Shown here one piece after another: positions 24,913 to 34,468 of a DNA stretch of 64,000 bases; the stretch's first letter is position 1, and the number at the start of each line of letters is the position of its first letter. The stretch is taken from assembly GCA_963729935.1 (NCBI GenBank), contig CAVSPW010000002.1, positions 1,116,001-1,180,000 on the forward strand, written 5' to 3'. The notes under the pieces were generated by a model. That model was not told where the DNA came from. It ran no database searches and was given only the letters and a program-made list of their open reading frames with translations. The translations under genes were made by a program, and so were the position numbers. This DNA comes from CAIKMD01 sp963729935 (GTDB lineage Bacteria > Pseudomonadota > Alphaproteobacteria > ATCC43930 > CGMCC-115725).

Positions 24913-25851
24913 ATGACCAACGCCGCTCATCAAAGAGTTGAAAGGCCGTCCTCGCCGGCACAACGGAACTGGTATCTCGGCCGCAATGGCGAGCAACACG
25001 GTCCTTTTGCGTTCGCGGAGATCGTGTCCTTTGCCGGCGACGAGACGATCGATTCAAACGATCTCGTCTGGAGGCCGGGGTTCAGCCATTGGGTCCCGGT
25101 CAATTCCGTGTCCGGATTGTTGAGCCCTCCCCCCTTGCCGGTTGCAACCGGCGTTGCCGTAAATGCCGACGCGCCGCCACCTCTGCCCCTCGAGGGGGGA
25201 AAGGCGATCGACTCGACTTCGCCCGCGCCTACCGCCCAGGACGAAACCTTCCGCGCGGCAGATCCGGCCCGTGAAGAGGAACACGTGCAAGCTTTCACAA
25301 CGGCCGCCGAGACGGGCGAGGAGCAGCGCGCGTTGGATGAGCCGAGTTCGGCGTTTCCCGTCGCATCCGCCCTGCTTCAGGTCCCGTCCGACGCGGCGAG
25401 CGATTTGCCGGTCGCACCCGCCATGTCCGAAACTTCCCCGGCCCCGGAGGGCCTCGACGCCAGCGACGAAGTGCTGACGCAGGAACAAGAAAAACTGCGC
25501 GGCCTCGTCAGCGAAATCCTCGAGCCGCCCGAACCGCAAGCCCGTTATTTTGTGAGACATTGGCGCGGTGAGCTCTCGTTCTCCCATTCGCTTTTCGTCA
25601 ACGGCATCCTTCTGACGGCCGCGATGGGCGGCGCTTACGCCGCGATCGCCATCTTCGCGCCGGACATCTTCCGAGCGCTAGCCTCGCGGCTCCCCCCGCT
25701 CGCATGGGTCATGGCGCATGTGTCGAATGCCTGGGAGGCGTCTCCCCCATTGCTGCGGATCACAGCGATGGTTGCGCCTTGGATCGCGGCCGGCGGGGTG
25801 TATATCTGGTCGCTCGTCGGTATTTTCCGCTCGGCCATAAACCGGCTCTGA
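24913..25851 (+). CDS. GYF_2 (DUF4339) domain protein with C-terminal membrane anchor
   Basis: A 312-residue protein. The N-terminal GYF_2 domain (about residues 19-70: NWYLGRNGEQHGPFAFAEIV, NDLVWRPGFSHWVPVNSVSG) closely parallels that of the first GYF protein and is also followed by a proline motif, SPPPLP. A long acidic low-complexity linker leads to RYFVRHWRGELSF and two predicted membrane helices (about 227-250 and 282-304). From memory, the RHWRGEL-type module recurs in uncharacterised membrane proteins; this is unverified. It could anchor the GYF domain beside a membrane machine. An earlier ATG at 24844 is possible. I prefer 24913 because the N-terminus then matches its paralogue and leaves room for the CtrA site. 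Confidence 0.75.
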   Translation: MTNAAHQRVERPSSPAQRNWYLGRNGEQHGPFAFAEIVSFAGDETIDSNDLVWRPGFSHWVPVNSVSGLLSPPPLPVATGVAVNADAPPPLPLEGGKAIDSTSPAPTAQDETFRAADPAREEEHVQAFTTAAETGEEQRALDEPSSAFPVASALLQVPSDAASDLPVAPAMSETSPAPEGLDASDEVLTQEQEKLRGLVSEILEPPEPQARYFVRHWRGELSFSHSLFVNGILLTAAMGGAYAAIAIFAPDIFRALASRLPPLAWVMAHVSNAWEASPPLLRITAMVAPWIAAGGVYIWSLVGIFRSAINRL

Positions 25852-26016
25852 TCGCCGCGCCCGATTTCGTTTCACGTCGAGCGAGAAGGAAACGATCGCC
25901 TCATCGCGGGAAAGGCACGGCCAATACCGCAGTCCGTCGTTAGCCGGCGCGCACGATCAGGGTAGATAACTCTTTGTGTAGAGCCCGTCGTAAGATTTAA
26001 GCTTGGGCGGGACCAT

Positions 26017-26193
26017 TCATTTCCGGAAGAGCAGTTTCTGAATGGCAGTGGCATGGTCGTGCTGCGCCTGCCACATGACGCTGCCGCCGCTCAAATTCTG
26101 GGCGCTCAGCGACCCCAGCCCCGTCACGATCACTGCGGCGACCAGCAGCGGCGAGAAGAGGGAAGCCCACATATTCATACGATCTTTCGACAT
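26017..26193 (-). CDS. Small membrane protein of unknown function
   Basis: A 58-residue product starting MSKDRMNMWASLFSPLLVAA. One N-terminal hydrophobic helix (LFSPLLVAAVIVTGLGSL) serves as signal anchor or signal peptide, followed by a short hydrophilic tail ending ATAIQKLLFRK. The start is well supported: GAGGAG lies seven bases before the ATG, which is the main reason for accepting so short a gene. No family is recognised. Confidence 0.55.
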   Translation of the reverse strand: MSKDRMNMWASLFSPLLVAAVIVTGLGSLSAQNLSGGSVMWQAQHDHATAIQKLLFRK

Positions 26194-26345
26194 GGCCTGA
26201 CTCCTCAATATTCATCCTTCGAGCCGGGGAGAGCGAATAACCCTGCCGACCCAAAACAGATCCGCTTAACCGAGAGAAAGCCTAGCCCTTCCTCGTAACG
26301 CCAGCGTTAAGGTTTAAATGCTCCAAGGGGACGCGCGGCAGCGGC

Positions 26346-27083
26346 TCAGTCGATGCCGTCGGGTGCGGGGATCTGCGGCGGCCAGGAGCCGAGCCAGAGC
26401 GCAAGCGGCAAAATCGGCGGCTCTTCCCCCGCATCGACCAGGGTCGGGTCGATGGCGAACGCGGTACCGCTCGCAACCTCTTGAATTACCGCGGCATTGC
26501 GCGGATCAAAATTGAAATCCGGTAGCCCGCCGGCATAGGCGAGATCCATAACCTTGTGATAACGCAGCAAGCCGTCACGCGCGAAGAGGGTGAGATAGGT
26601 CCAGGTATTCACCGCCTCGTCGATGCAATCGAGTTGGGTCGGATCGAGCCACGGATTGCCGTTGATGCGGGAATGGCTGCGCGACCATTGATGTGCCGAC
26701 GTGCCGCTGCGCTTGCCGACAAGGCGCTCCATCAGCGCCACGGCCGCCGCGAGCCGTCGGCGCTCTTCGCGCGCATCGACCGCGGCGGGCTCGAATTGGA
26801 CCCGCACTTGCCGCCACTCCGCCTCGCTGAGCGCAATCCGGGTGGTGAAGACGCACCCATAGCCGTGACATTCGTAGAAATTCGAGATCGACGGGTCTTT
26901 GGTCGCATAAAGCCGAAGGAAACCGTCGCTCAAATGATCGCGCGGCTGACACGCAACCAAGCCGGCGAGCGCGGCAAGCCGAACGAGCCGCGCGGCGCCT
27001 AAAGGCGTCGATGCCGGACGCGCGCGATTGCCGGAAACGAAGCGCACTGGCCGCGTCAGCATGGGGAATCGCAAAATGCTCAT
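26346..27083 (-). CDS. Predicted lipoprotein, conserved-looking, unknown function
   Basis: A product of about 245 residues. A basic N-terminal stretch (RPASTPLGAARLVR) leads into a hydrophobic segment ending LAALAGLVACQP, where LVAC is a plausible lipobox. The mature part has paired cysteines (YECHGYGCVF), a central QWSRSHSRINGNPW segment and DCIDEAVNTWTYLTLF, which looks like a conserved core. I do not recognise a named family. Several starts are possible (27131, 27092, 27083, 27062); 27083 is a compromise with the lipobox about 45 residues in. It is divergent from the ABC exporter gene. Confidence 0.6.
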   Translation of the reverse strand: MSILRFPMLTRPVRFVSGNRARPASTPLGAARLVRLAALAGLVACQPRDHLSDGFLRLYATKDPSISNFYECHGYGCVFTTRIALSEAEWRQVRVQFEPAAVDAREERRRLAAAVALMERLVGKRSGTSAHQWSRSHSRINGNPWLDPTQLDCIDEAVNTWTYLTLFARDGLLRYHKVMDLAYAGGLPDFNFDPRNAAVIQEVASGTAFAIDPTLVDAGEEPPILPLALWLGSWPPQIPAPDGID

Positions 27084-27171
27084 CCTGCGCATTATCAAGC
27101 ATTTACCCCGGAACAAAAAGGCGCTGCTCAAATATCCTATTTACGCCCAGCCATTATGGTGACTGGCCGCT

Positions 27172-29064
<1,893 letters not shown>

Positions 29065-29093
29065 GCGCCGAGACCCGGTCGGGCGGCCGGATT

Positions 29094-29111
29094 TTTCGAA
29101 TTCGAAAGCAA
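29094..29111 (+). promoter_or_regulatory. Ada-box match (AAT-N6-GCAA) overlapping a 14-bp palindrome
   Basis: Positions 29099-29111 read AAT, six bases, GCAA, the two-part pattern known for methylated Ada binding at the E. coli ada and aidB promoters. It lies 88 bp upstream of the ada start codon. It overlaps a perfect palindrome TTTCGAATTCGAAA (29094-29107). Position and pattern together support autoregulation by Ada; the palindrome may be coincidental. Confidence 0.55.
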
Positions 29112-29198
29112 GCGCCGGGATGATGACAAGACCCGCTTTGGCGATGATCGCTCGAGGCGCACCAAGGGGCGTGCCGCGAGCGATCAAGGAGCGCTATC

Positions 29199-30284
29199 AT
29201 GGGTCCCATGACGACGACGCAGTTGAAACGCCAAGCGGCCTTTGCCGGCGAGGCCGAGCGTTGGGCCGCCGTTCAGCGCCGCGACCGGACGGCGGATGGC
29301 GAATTCTATTATTCGGTACGCACCACCGGCGTCTATTGCCGGCCTTCCTGTGCCGCGCGCCTGCCGCGGCGCGAGAATGTGCGCTTCCATGACAGCGCCG
29401 CCGCGGCCGAGCGCGCCGGATTCCGGCCCTGCAAACGCTGCCGGCCCGACGCGCCGGGCTTGGTAGAGCGGCATAGGTTGGCCGTCGCCAAGGCATGCCG
29501 TTTGATCGAGACCGCGGAAAACCTGCCCGATCTCGACGCGCTTGCCACTGCCGCCGGGATGAGCCGGTTCCATTTTCACCGGGTCTTCAAAGCGGCGACG
29601 GGCGTCACACCCAAGGCCTATGCCGCGGCCCGGCGGGTCGAACGCCTGCGCGCCGCCTTGCCGCGCACCGCAACCGTGACGGAAGCGATCTACGATGCCG
29701 GCTACAATTCGAGCGGACGATTCTATGCCGCCTCGGCAGGCGTACTCGGCATGAACCCGAAAGATTTTCGCGACGGCGGCACCGGCGCGACGATTCGCTT
29801 TGCGCTCGGCACGTGCTCGCTCGGCTCGATCCTCGTCGCTGCCACCGAGAAAGGCGTCTGCGCTATTCTGATCGGCGACGATCCAGCCGCCTTGCTGCGC
29901 GATCTTGAAGACCGGTTCCCGAAGGCCGAACTCATCGGCGCCGATCGCGATTTCGAACAGCTCGTCGCCAAGGTGGTCGGCTTCGTCGAGGCGCCCGCGC
30001 TCGGGCTCGACCTGCCGCTCGACGTGCGCGGCACGGCCTTTCAGCAGCGCGTCTGGGAGACGCTGCGCGCCATTCCGGCCGGCACGACGGCAAGCTACAC
30101 CGAGATTGCCCAGCGCATCGGGCGCCCGAAAGCCGTACGGGCCGTTGCCCAGGCCTGCGCCGCCAACGCTATCGCGGTCGCCATCCCGTGTCACCGCGTC
30201 GTACGCAATGACGGCGCGCTGGCGGGCTATCGCTGGGGCATCGCGCGCAAGCGCGCGCTCCTCGCGCGCGAACAGGGCTCATGA
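29199..30284 (+). CDS. ada: Ada: bifunctional methyl-phosphotriester/O6-methylguanine methyltransferase and activator
   Basis: The 361-residue protein has the full Ada architecture. The N-terminal zinc site has cysteines 47, 51, 78 and 81 (GVYCRPSCAAR and FRPCKRC), with exactly the spacing of E. coli Cys38/42/69/72. A central AraC-type HTH follows (ALATAAGMSRFHFHRVFKAA), then the C-terminal methyltransferase with AIPCHRVVRNDG (Cys331). It removes methyl groups from phosphotriesters and O6-methylguanine, and once methylated at the N-domain it activates its regulon. It heads an operon whose next two genes overlap by 4 bp each. Confidence 0.95.
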   Translation: MGPMTTTQLKRQAAFAGEAERWAAVQRRDRTADGEFYYSVRTTGVYCRPSCAARLPRRENVRFHDSAAAAERAGFRPCKRCRPDAPGLVERHRLAVAKACRLIETAENLPDLDALATAAGMSRFHFHRVFKAATGVTPKAYAAARRVERLRAALPRTATVTEAIYDAGYNSSGRFYAASAGVLGMNPKDFRDGGTGATIRFALGTCSLGSILVAATEKGVCAILIGDDPAALLRDLEDRFPKAELIGADRDFEQLVAKVVGFVEAPALGLDLPLDVRGTAFQQRVWETLRAIPAGTTASYTEIAQRIGRPKAVRAVAQACAANAIAVAIPCHRVVRNDGALAGYRWGIARKRALLAREQGS

Positions 30285-31030
30285 GCGGCGCCGCTACCGC
30301 AAGCGGCGCCCGGCCGCGCGCATCGGCGCTCGAAGAGCGCGTCGCTGCGATCGACGCAAAGGCGATGGCGGCGCAACTCGATGCCGATGGTTATGCCGTG
30401 CTCCCAACGCTGCTCGCGCCGGGCGAATGCCGCGCGCTCGCGGCGCTTTACGGGCAGGAGGAGGGATTCCGCAAGCGGGTGATCATGGAGCGTCACGCCT
30501 ATGGGCGCGGCGAATACAAATATTTTTCCTATCCCCTGCCCGCCTCCGTCGCCGCGCTGCGCGGCGCGCTCTATGCGCAGCTCGCGCCGATCGCCAATCG
30601 CTGGCACGAAGCGATGGGACTCGAGCCGCGCTTCCCGGCTGAGCACGCGGAATTTCTCGCTCGCTGCCACCATGCCGGACAAACCAGGCCGACGCCGCTG
30701 CTCTTGCGTTACGCCGAAGGCGACTACAACCGGCTGCATCAGGACCTTTACGGCGAGCATGTCTTCCCGCTGCAGGCGACGTTCCTTTTATCCGCGCCGG
30801 GTCAGGATTTTTCGGGCGGCGAATTCGTGCTGGTCGAGCAGCGTGCACGGATGCAATCGCGCGCCGAGATCGTGCCCCTCAATCAGGGCGACGGCGTGAT
30901 CTTCGCCGTGCGCCAGCGCCCGGCCCAAGGCCCGCGTGGCTTCCACCGCGTCACTCTGCGCCACGGCGTGAGCCGGCTGCGATCGGGTCACCGATTGACG
31001 CTGGGCATCATTTTCCACGACGCAAGATGA
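30281..31030 (+). CDS. 2OG-Fe(II) oxygenase of the ada operon
   Basis: A 249-residue double-stranded beta-helix dioxygenase. The iron facial triad can be read as NRLHQDLYG (HxD) and the distal FHRVTLRHG histidine, with RSGHRLTLGI downstream for 2-oxoglutarate. It is not AlkB itself, which is the next gene; the two share only the fold. The N-terminal half (ADGYAVLPTLLAPGECRALA) looks like the substrate lid of prolyl-hydroxylase-like enzymes. It overlaps ada and alkB by 4 bp (ATGA) on each side, so it belongs to the adaptive-response operon and probably acts in alkylation repair or on an alkylated substrate. The substrate is unknown. Confidence 0.82.
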   Translation: MSGAATASGARPRASALEERVAAIDAKAMAAQLDADGYAVLPTLLAPGECRALAALYGQEEGFRKRVIMERHAYGRGEYKYFSYPLPASVAALRGALYAQLAPIANRWHEAMGLEPRFPAEHAEFLARCHHAGQTRPTPLLLRYAEGDYNRLHQDLYGEHVFPLQATFLLSAPGQDFSGGEFVLVEQRARMQSRAEIVPLNQGDGVIFAVRQRPAQGPRGFHRVTLRHGVSRLRSGHRLTLGIIFHDAR

Positions 31031-31701
31031 GCCGGATCAAGGGCGCGGCGTTCGCCGATCTATTGAGCGCGGCGGAAACCACCGTAAAGCGGCGCGAAGC
31101 GATCGCCGACGGCGCCGTTCTGCTGCGCGGTTTCGCTCTTCCCCATCTCCCGGCTCTGGTTGGGGCCATTGCGGAGATCGCGGCAATGGCGCCTTTTCGC
31201 CACATGATCACGCCGGGCGGCTACCGCATGTCGGTGGCGATGACCAATTGCGGCCGCGCCGGCTGGATCACCGACCGGCGCGGCTATCGCTATGAGGGGC
31301 TCGATCCCACGACGCACGAACCCTGGCCCGACATCCCGCCCCTCTTTCACGACCTCGCGGCGCGGGCGGCGGCCATAGCCGGATTCCACGATTTCCATTC
31401 CGATGCGTGCCTCGTCAATCGCTACGAGCCGGGGACGCGGCTCACCTTGCACCAGGATAAGAACGAGCGCGATTTCACCCGGCCGATCGTCTCGGTTTCC
31501 CTGGGCCTCCCGGCGGTCTTTTTCTTCGGCGGCTTGCGCCGCACCGACCGGCCGCGCCGCTATGCGCTCGAAAGCGGCGACGTCGTCGTCTGGGGCGGGC
31601 CCGCGCGGCTTGCCTTTCATGGCATCGATAAATTGGCCGAAGGCGATGACCCACTTTGCGGCCGCTATCGCTTCAATCTCACCTTGCGCAAGGCGCTTTG
31701 A
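31027..31701 (+). CDS. alkB: AlkB alpha-ketoglutarate-dependent DNA demethylase
   Basis: The 224-residue enzyme oxidatively removes methyl groups from 1-methyladenine and 3-methylcytosine. Key segments are SVAMTNCGRAGWITDRRGYR, CLVNRYEPGTRLTLHQDKNE (HxD iron ligands), IVSVSLGLPAVFFFGG, WGGPARLAFHGIDKL (distal histidine) and RYRFNLTLRK for 2-oxoglutarate binding. Length and motif order match E. coli AlkB. It is the third gene of the ada operon and starts inside the end of the oxygenase gene. It ends 72 bp before the convergent GST gene. Confidence 0.95.
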   Translation: MSRIKGAAFADLLSAAETTVKRREAIADGAVLLRGFALPHLPALVGAIAEIAAMAPFRHMITPGGYRMSVAMTNCGRAGWITDRRGYRYEGLDPTTHEPWPDIPPLFHDLAARAAAIAGFHDFHSDACLVNRYEPGTRLTLHQDKNERDFTRPIVSVSLGLPAVFFFGGLRRTDRPRRYALESGDVVVWGGPARLAFHGIDKLAEGDDPLCGRYRFNLTLRKAL

Positions 31702-31773
31702 GCGACGCCGTGCTGGGTGCGCGGTCCATGTTGGACGCTACCCGTTTGCCGACGAAGCCGATCGCATGCGCCG

Positions 31774-32526
31774 CTAGCGCTGCACGGGATCGCTCTTGTC
31801 GGGATTGGCAACGGAGAACGCCTCTTTGAAGGCCGGACGCGCCTGCATGCGCTGCCACCAATCGGCGATCCTCGGCCGGCTGGCCGCGCCGACCATCTCC
31901 GGCCGTTTCAAGACCTCGATGCGATTGACGTAGGGCGCCATCGCGATATCGGCGAGGGAGTAATCGCGCCCCACGAGCCATGGGCCGGGCGCGAGTGCCG
32001 CTTCCATCTGGTCGAGCAGATAATCGAGCGCGGCATAGGCCGCGTCTTCCTCCGCCGCCGAAACCCCATGCGCTTGCCGGTGCAGAAAGCGCGCCGCGAT
32101 GATCGGGTTGGGGCACTTGGCCGCGATCGTCTTGAGCGCGTCTTGCGTGTAGGCCTTTTGGGCGAGGCGAGCCGCGTGGCGGGGATTGTGCGAGGCGGTG
32201 TTCACATGCGGATGCGCGATCTCTTCCGAATTGAACATCCAGATCCGCATCTGCGCGGCCGCAAACGCGTCTTCGGGCCGCAGCCGCGCGGCCGGAAAGA
32301 CGTCTTCGAGATATTCGATGATGACGTTCAATTCGATGATGATGCGTCCGTCATGGTCGAGGGCGGGCACCACCCCCTTCGGATTGAGCTTCACGTAGCC
32401 CGGTTCCCAATGCTCGAAGGTGAAGAGATTGACGTGCCGGTTCTCATAGGCGAGGCACTTTTCCGCGAGGCAGAGCCTCACCTTCTGCGAGCACACGGAA
32501 CTCCAATAATTGTGCAGGACCAGCAT
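31774..32526 (-). CDS. Glutathione S-transferase family protein
   Basis: The 250-residue protein has a thioredoxin-fold N-terminal domain, LVLHNYWSSVCSQKVRLCLA, with NPKGVVPALDHDGRIIIE as the glutathione gamma-glutamyl site. The all-helical C-terminal domain contains YSLADIAMAPYV, the usual N-capping motif. Members conjugate or reduce electrophiles, or act in ring-cleavage and dehalogenation pathways. It lies 22 bp downstream of the RidA-like gene, next to a Rieske oxygenase, so a detoxifying role in the same pathway is plausible. Confidence 0.88.
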   Translation of the reverse strand: MLVLHNYWSSVCSQKVRLCLAEKCLAYENRHVNLFTFEHWEPGYVKLNPKGVVPALDHDGRIIIELNVIIEYLEDVFPAARLRPEDAFAAAQMRIWMFNSEEIAHPHVNTASHNPRHAARLAQKAYTQDALKTIAAKCPNPIIAARFLHRQAHGVSAAEEDAAYAALDYLLDQMEAALAPGPWLVGRDYSLADIAMAPYVNRIEVLKRPEMVGAASRPRIADWWQRMQARPAFKEAFSVANPDKSDPVQR

Positions 32527-32548
32527 CGTTCCTCCTCAAAGCGCCGGG

Positions 32549-32944
32549 CTATGCCGGCGCTCGAATCGTGAAATCCATGGCCACGAGAGCGCCTCGCGGC
32601 AGATGGCTCACGCCCGTCAGGCTACGCGCAGGCATGCGGTCGGCCGCGAAGAATCCTGCATAGGCCGCCTCCACCCTCTCTTGCAACCGCGGCAGATCGA
32701 CGAGCGCGATGCGCACGGCGACCACGTGCTCTTTGCCGAAACCCTTCGTGCCCAAGATCGCCTCGAGATTGGCGAGGATTTTGCGGGTCTGCGCTTCAAC
32801 CTGTTCGGGCAGATGGACGCGGTCATTGCCAAGATCGATCGGAAGCACGCCGAAAATCATGCCCCAGCCATCGACCAGAACCAGATCGCTGGAGCAGCGC
32901 GCCCGTGCCGCGTCTTCGCGCGTGACGATAAATTCCATAGCCAT
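32549..32944 (-). CDS. RidA/YjgF-family protein
   Basis: A protein of about 131 residues from ATG 32944, preceded by GAGGG. The chorismate-mutase-like RidA fold is indicated by EAQTRKILANLEAILGTKGF, VVAVRIALVDLPRLQERVEA and AYAGFFAADRMPARSLTGVS. RidA proteins hydrolyse reactive enamines and imines; relatives act as deaminases in aromatic degradation. The C-terminus LPRGALVAMDFTIRA fits the family, although the usual VEI/EA ending differs. Continuing upstream to 33100 would overlap the divergent oxygenase start. It leads into the GST gene. Confidence 0.85.
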   Translation of the reverse strand: MAMEFIVTREDAARARCSSDLVLVDGWGMIFGVLPIDLGNDRVHLPEQVEAQTRKILANLEAILGTKGFGKEHVVAVRIALVDLPRLQERVEAAYAGFFAADRMPARSLTGVSHLPRGALVAMDFTIRAPA

Positions 32945-33059
32945 GTCGCGTCCCTCCGCTCGCGCCGAGAATATAGGATTTTGCGGATGCGGCGAGTAGG
33001 ATGGATCGGGAAAAAGGAGGTGCCCGGCGAGCCTGCGGCGCCTATCACGGGAGAACGCG

Positions 33060-34436
33060 ATGACCGGCGACAACGAGGCGATGCATCCGGCCCGGGCCAA
33101 GCCCTTCAGCGGCTATTACAGCCAGCCGGCGCGGGCGCAAGATCAGCGGCTCACGCAAGTGGGGCCGGGTACGCCGGGCGGCGAATATCTGCGCCGCTTC
33201 TGGCACCCCTTCTTGATCGCATCGGAACTGAAGGACACGCCCAAGGCGGTGCGGCTCCTGGGCGAGGATCTGGTCCTGTTCCGCGACCGGGGCGGCCGGC
33301 TCGGCCTCTTGCACAAGCATTGCAGCCACCGCGGCACCTCGCTCGAATTCGGGATCCCGGCCGAACGCGGCATCCGCTGCTGCTATCATGGCTGGCTGTT
33401 CGACGTCGACGGCACCATCCTCGAAACGCCCGCCGAGCCGGAAGGAAGCCGCATCCGCGCCAATTTCTGCCAAGGCGCCTATCCGGTGCGCGAATATAAC
33501 GGGCTGATCTTCGCCTATATGGGCCCGCCGGAACTCACGCCGGAATTCCCGATCTACGACACCTTCGGGTATCCCGAAGGCAACCGCCTCGTGCCGCTCA
33601 AGCTCGAACTGCCTTGCAACTGGGTTCAGATCAGCGAGAACGCGGCCGATCCGATTCACAACGCCTTTCTCCATGTGATCGTCAGCGGCGCGCAATTCGC
33701 GCCGACCTTCGCGATCATGCCCGCGCTCGAATTCGTCGAATCGCCCTTGGGCTTCATTTGCTCGGCGACGCGGCGCGTCAAGGACTTCGTCTTCATCCGC
33801 GCCAGCGACATGATCATGCCCAATGTCGCGCAATTCATCGGTGGAACGAATCTGATCGAAAAGGAAGAGATCGCGGTCTGCGCTTTCCTGACCCGGTGGG
33901 CCGTGCCCCTGGACGATCACAATTCGCTCTATATCGGCTTCACCTGCTTCAACGACGTGACCAACCCCGCCGGGCGCATCCGCGAAGAAACGATCGGCAT
34001 CGGCAAGCTCAATCTGATCGGTCAGACGGCCGACCGCCCCTATGAGGAGCGGCAGCGCGAACCGGGCGATTATGATGCGATCGCAAGCCAGGGCCCGATC
34101 GCCGACCGCCAGAGCGAGCATCTCGGCGTGACCGACCGCGGCGTCGTCATGTTCCGCCGCCTGCTCGCGCGCGGCATCAACGAAGTCGAGGAGGGCAAGC
34201 CGCCCGCGCTGCCGCGCCTCTATGCCGAGGGAACGGTGCGGACCTATTGCCATTCGCTCGTCATGCGGCTGCCGCAAGGCAGCCAAATGGGCGTGGACGA
34301 GTTGAAATCGCTCGGCGAGTTCGGCCGGCGCGCGGCGCAAATCGTCATCGAAAGCGACCAATTGCCGGAACGCGAGCGGGAAACCCAGGCACAGCAACGG
34401 ATCGGCGCGCTTCTCTATCCCGAACCGGCGCTCTAA
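33060..34436 (+). CDS. Rieske non-heme iron oxygenase, alpha subunit (phthalate 4,5-dioxygenase-like)
   Basis: The 458-residue protein has a Rieske cluster: KHCSHRGTSLEFG (CxH) and RCCYHGWLFDVDG (CxxH). The mononuclear iron site reads NAADPIHNAFLHV (DxxHx4H). The length and the N-terminal block PGTPGGEYLRRFWHPFLIA match the phthalate 4,5-dioxygenase type, which is an alpha-only hexamer or trimer fed by a reductase. It hydroxylates an aromatic carboxylate or similar ring compound. GGGAG precedes the start. RidA and GST genes are divergent and a transporter gene is convergent; no dedicated Rieske reductase is visible nearby. Confidence 0.9.
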   Translation: MTGDNEAMHPARAKPFSGYYSQPARAQDQRLTQVGPGTPGGEYLRRFWHPFLIASELKDTPKAVRLLGEDLVLFRDRGGRLGLLHKHCSHRGTSLEFGIPAERGIRCCYHGWLFDVDGTILETPAEPEGSRIRANFCQGAYPVREYNGLIFAYMGPPELTPEFPIYDTFGYPEGNRLVPLKLELPCNWVQISENAADPIHNAFLHVIVSGAQFAPTFAIMPALEFVESPLGFICSATRRVKDFVFIRASDMIMPNVAQFIGGTNLIEKEEIAVCAFLTRWAVPLDDHNSLYIGFTCFNDVTNPAGRIREETIGIGKLNLIGQTADRPYEERQREPGDYDAIASQGPIADRQSEHLGVTDRGVVMFRRLLARGINEVEEGKPPALPRLYAEGTVRTYCHSLVMRLPQGSQMGVDELKSLGEFGRRAAQIVIESDQLPERERETQAQQRIGALLYPEPAL

Positions 34437-34468
34437 CCGGTGCGGCCTCGCGCGGGCGACACCTCTCG

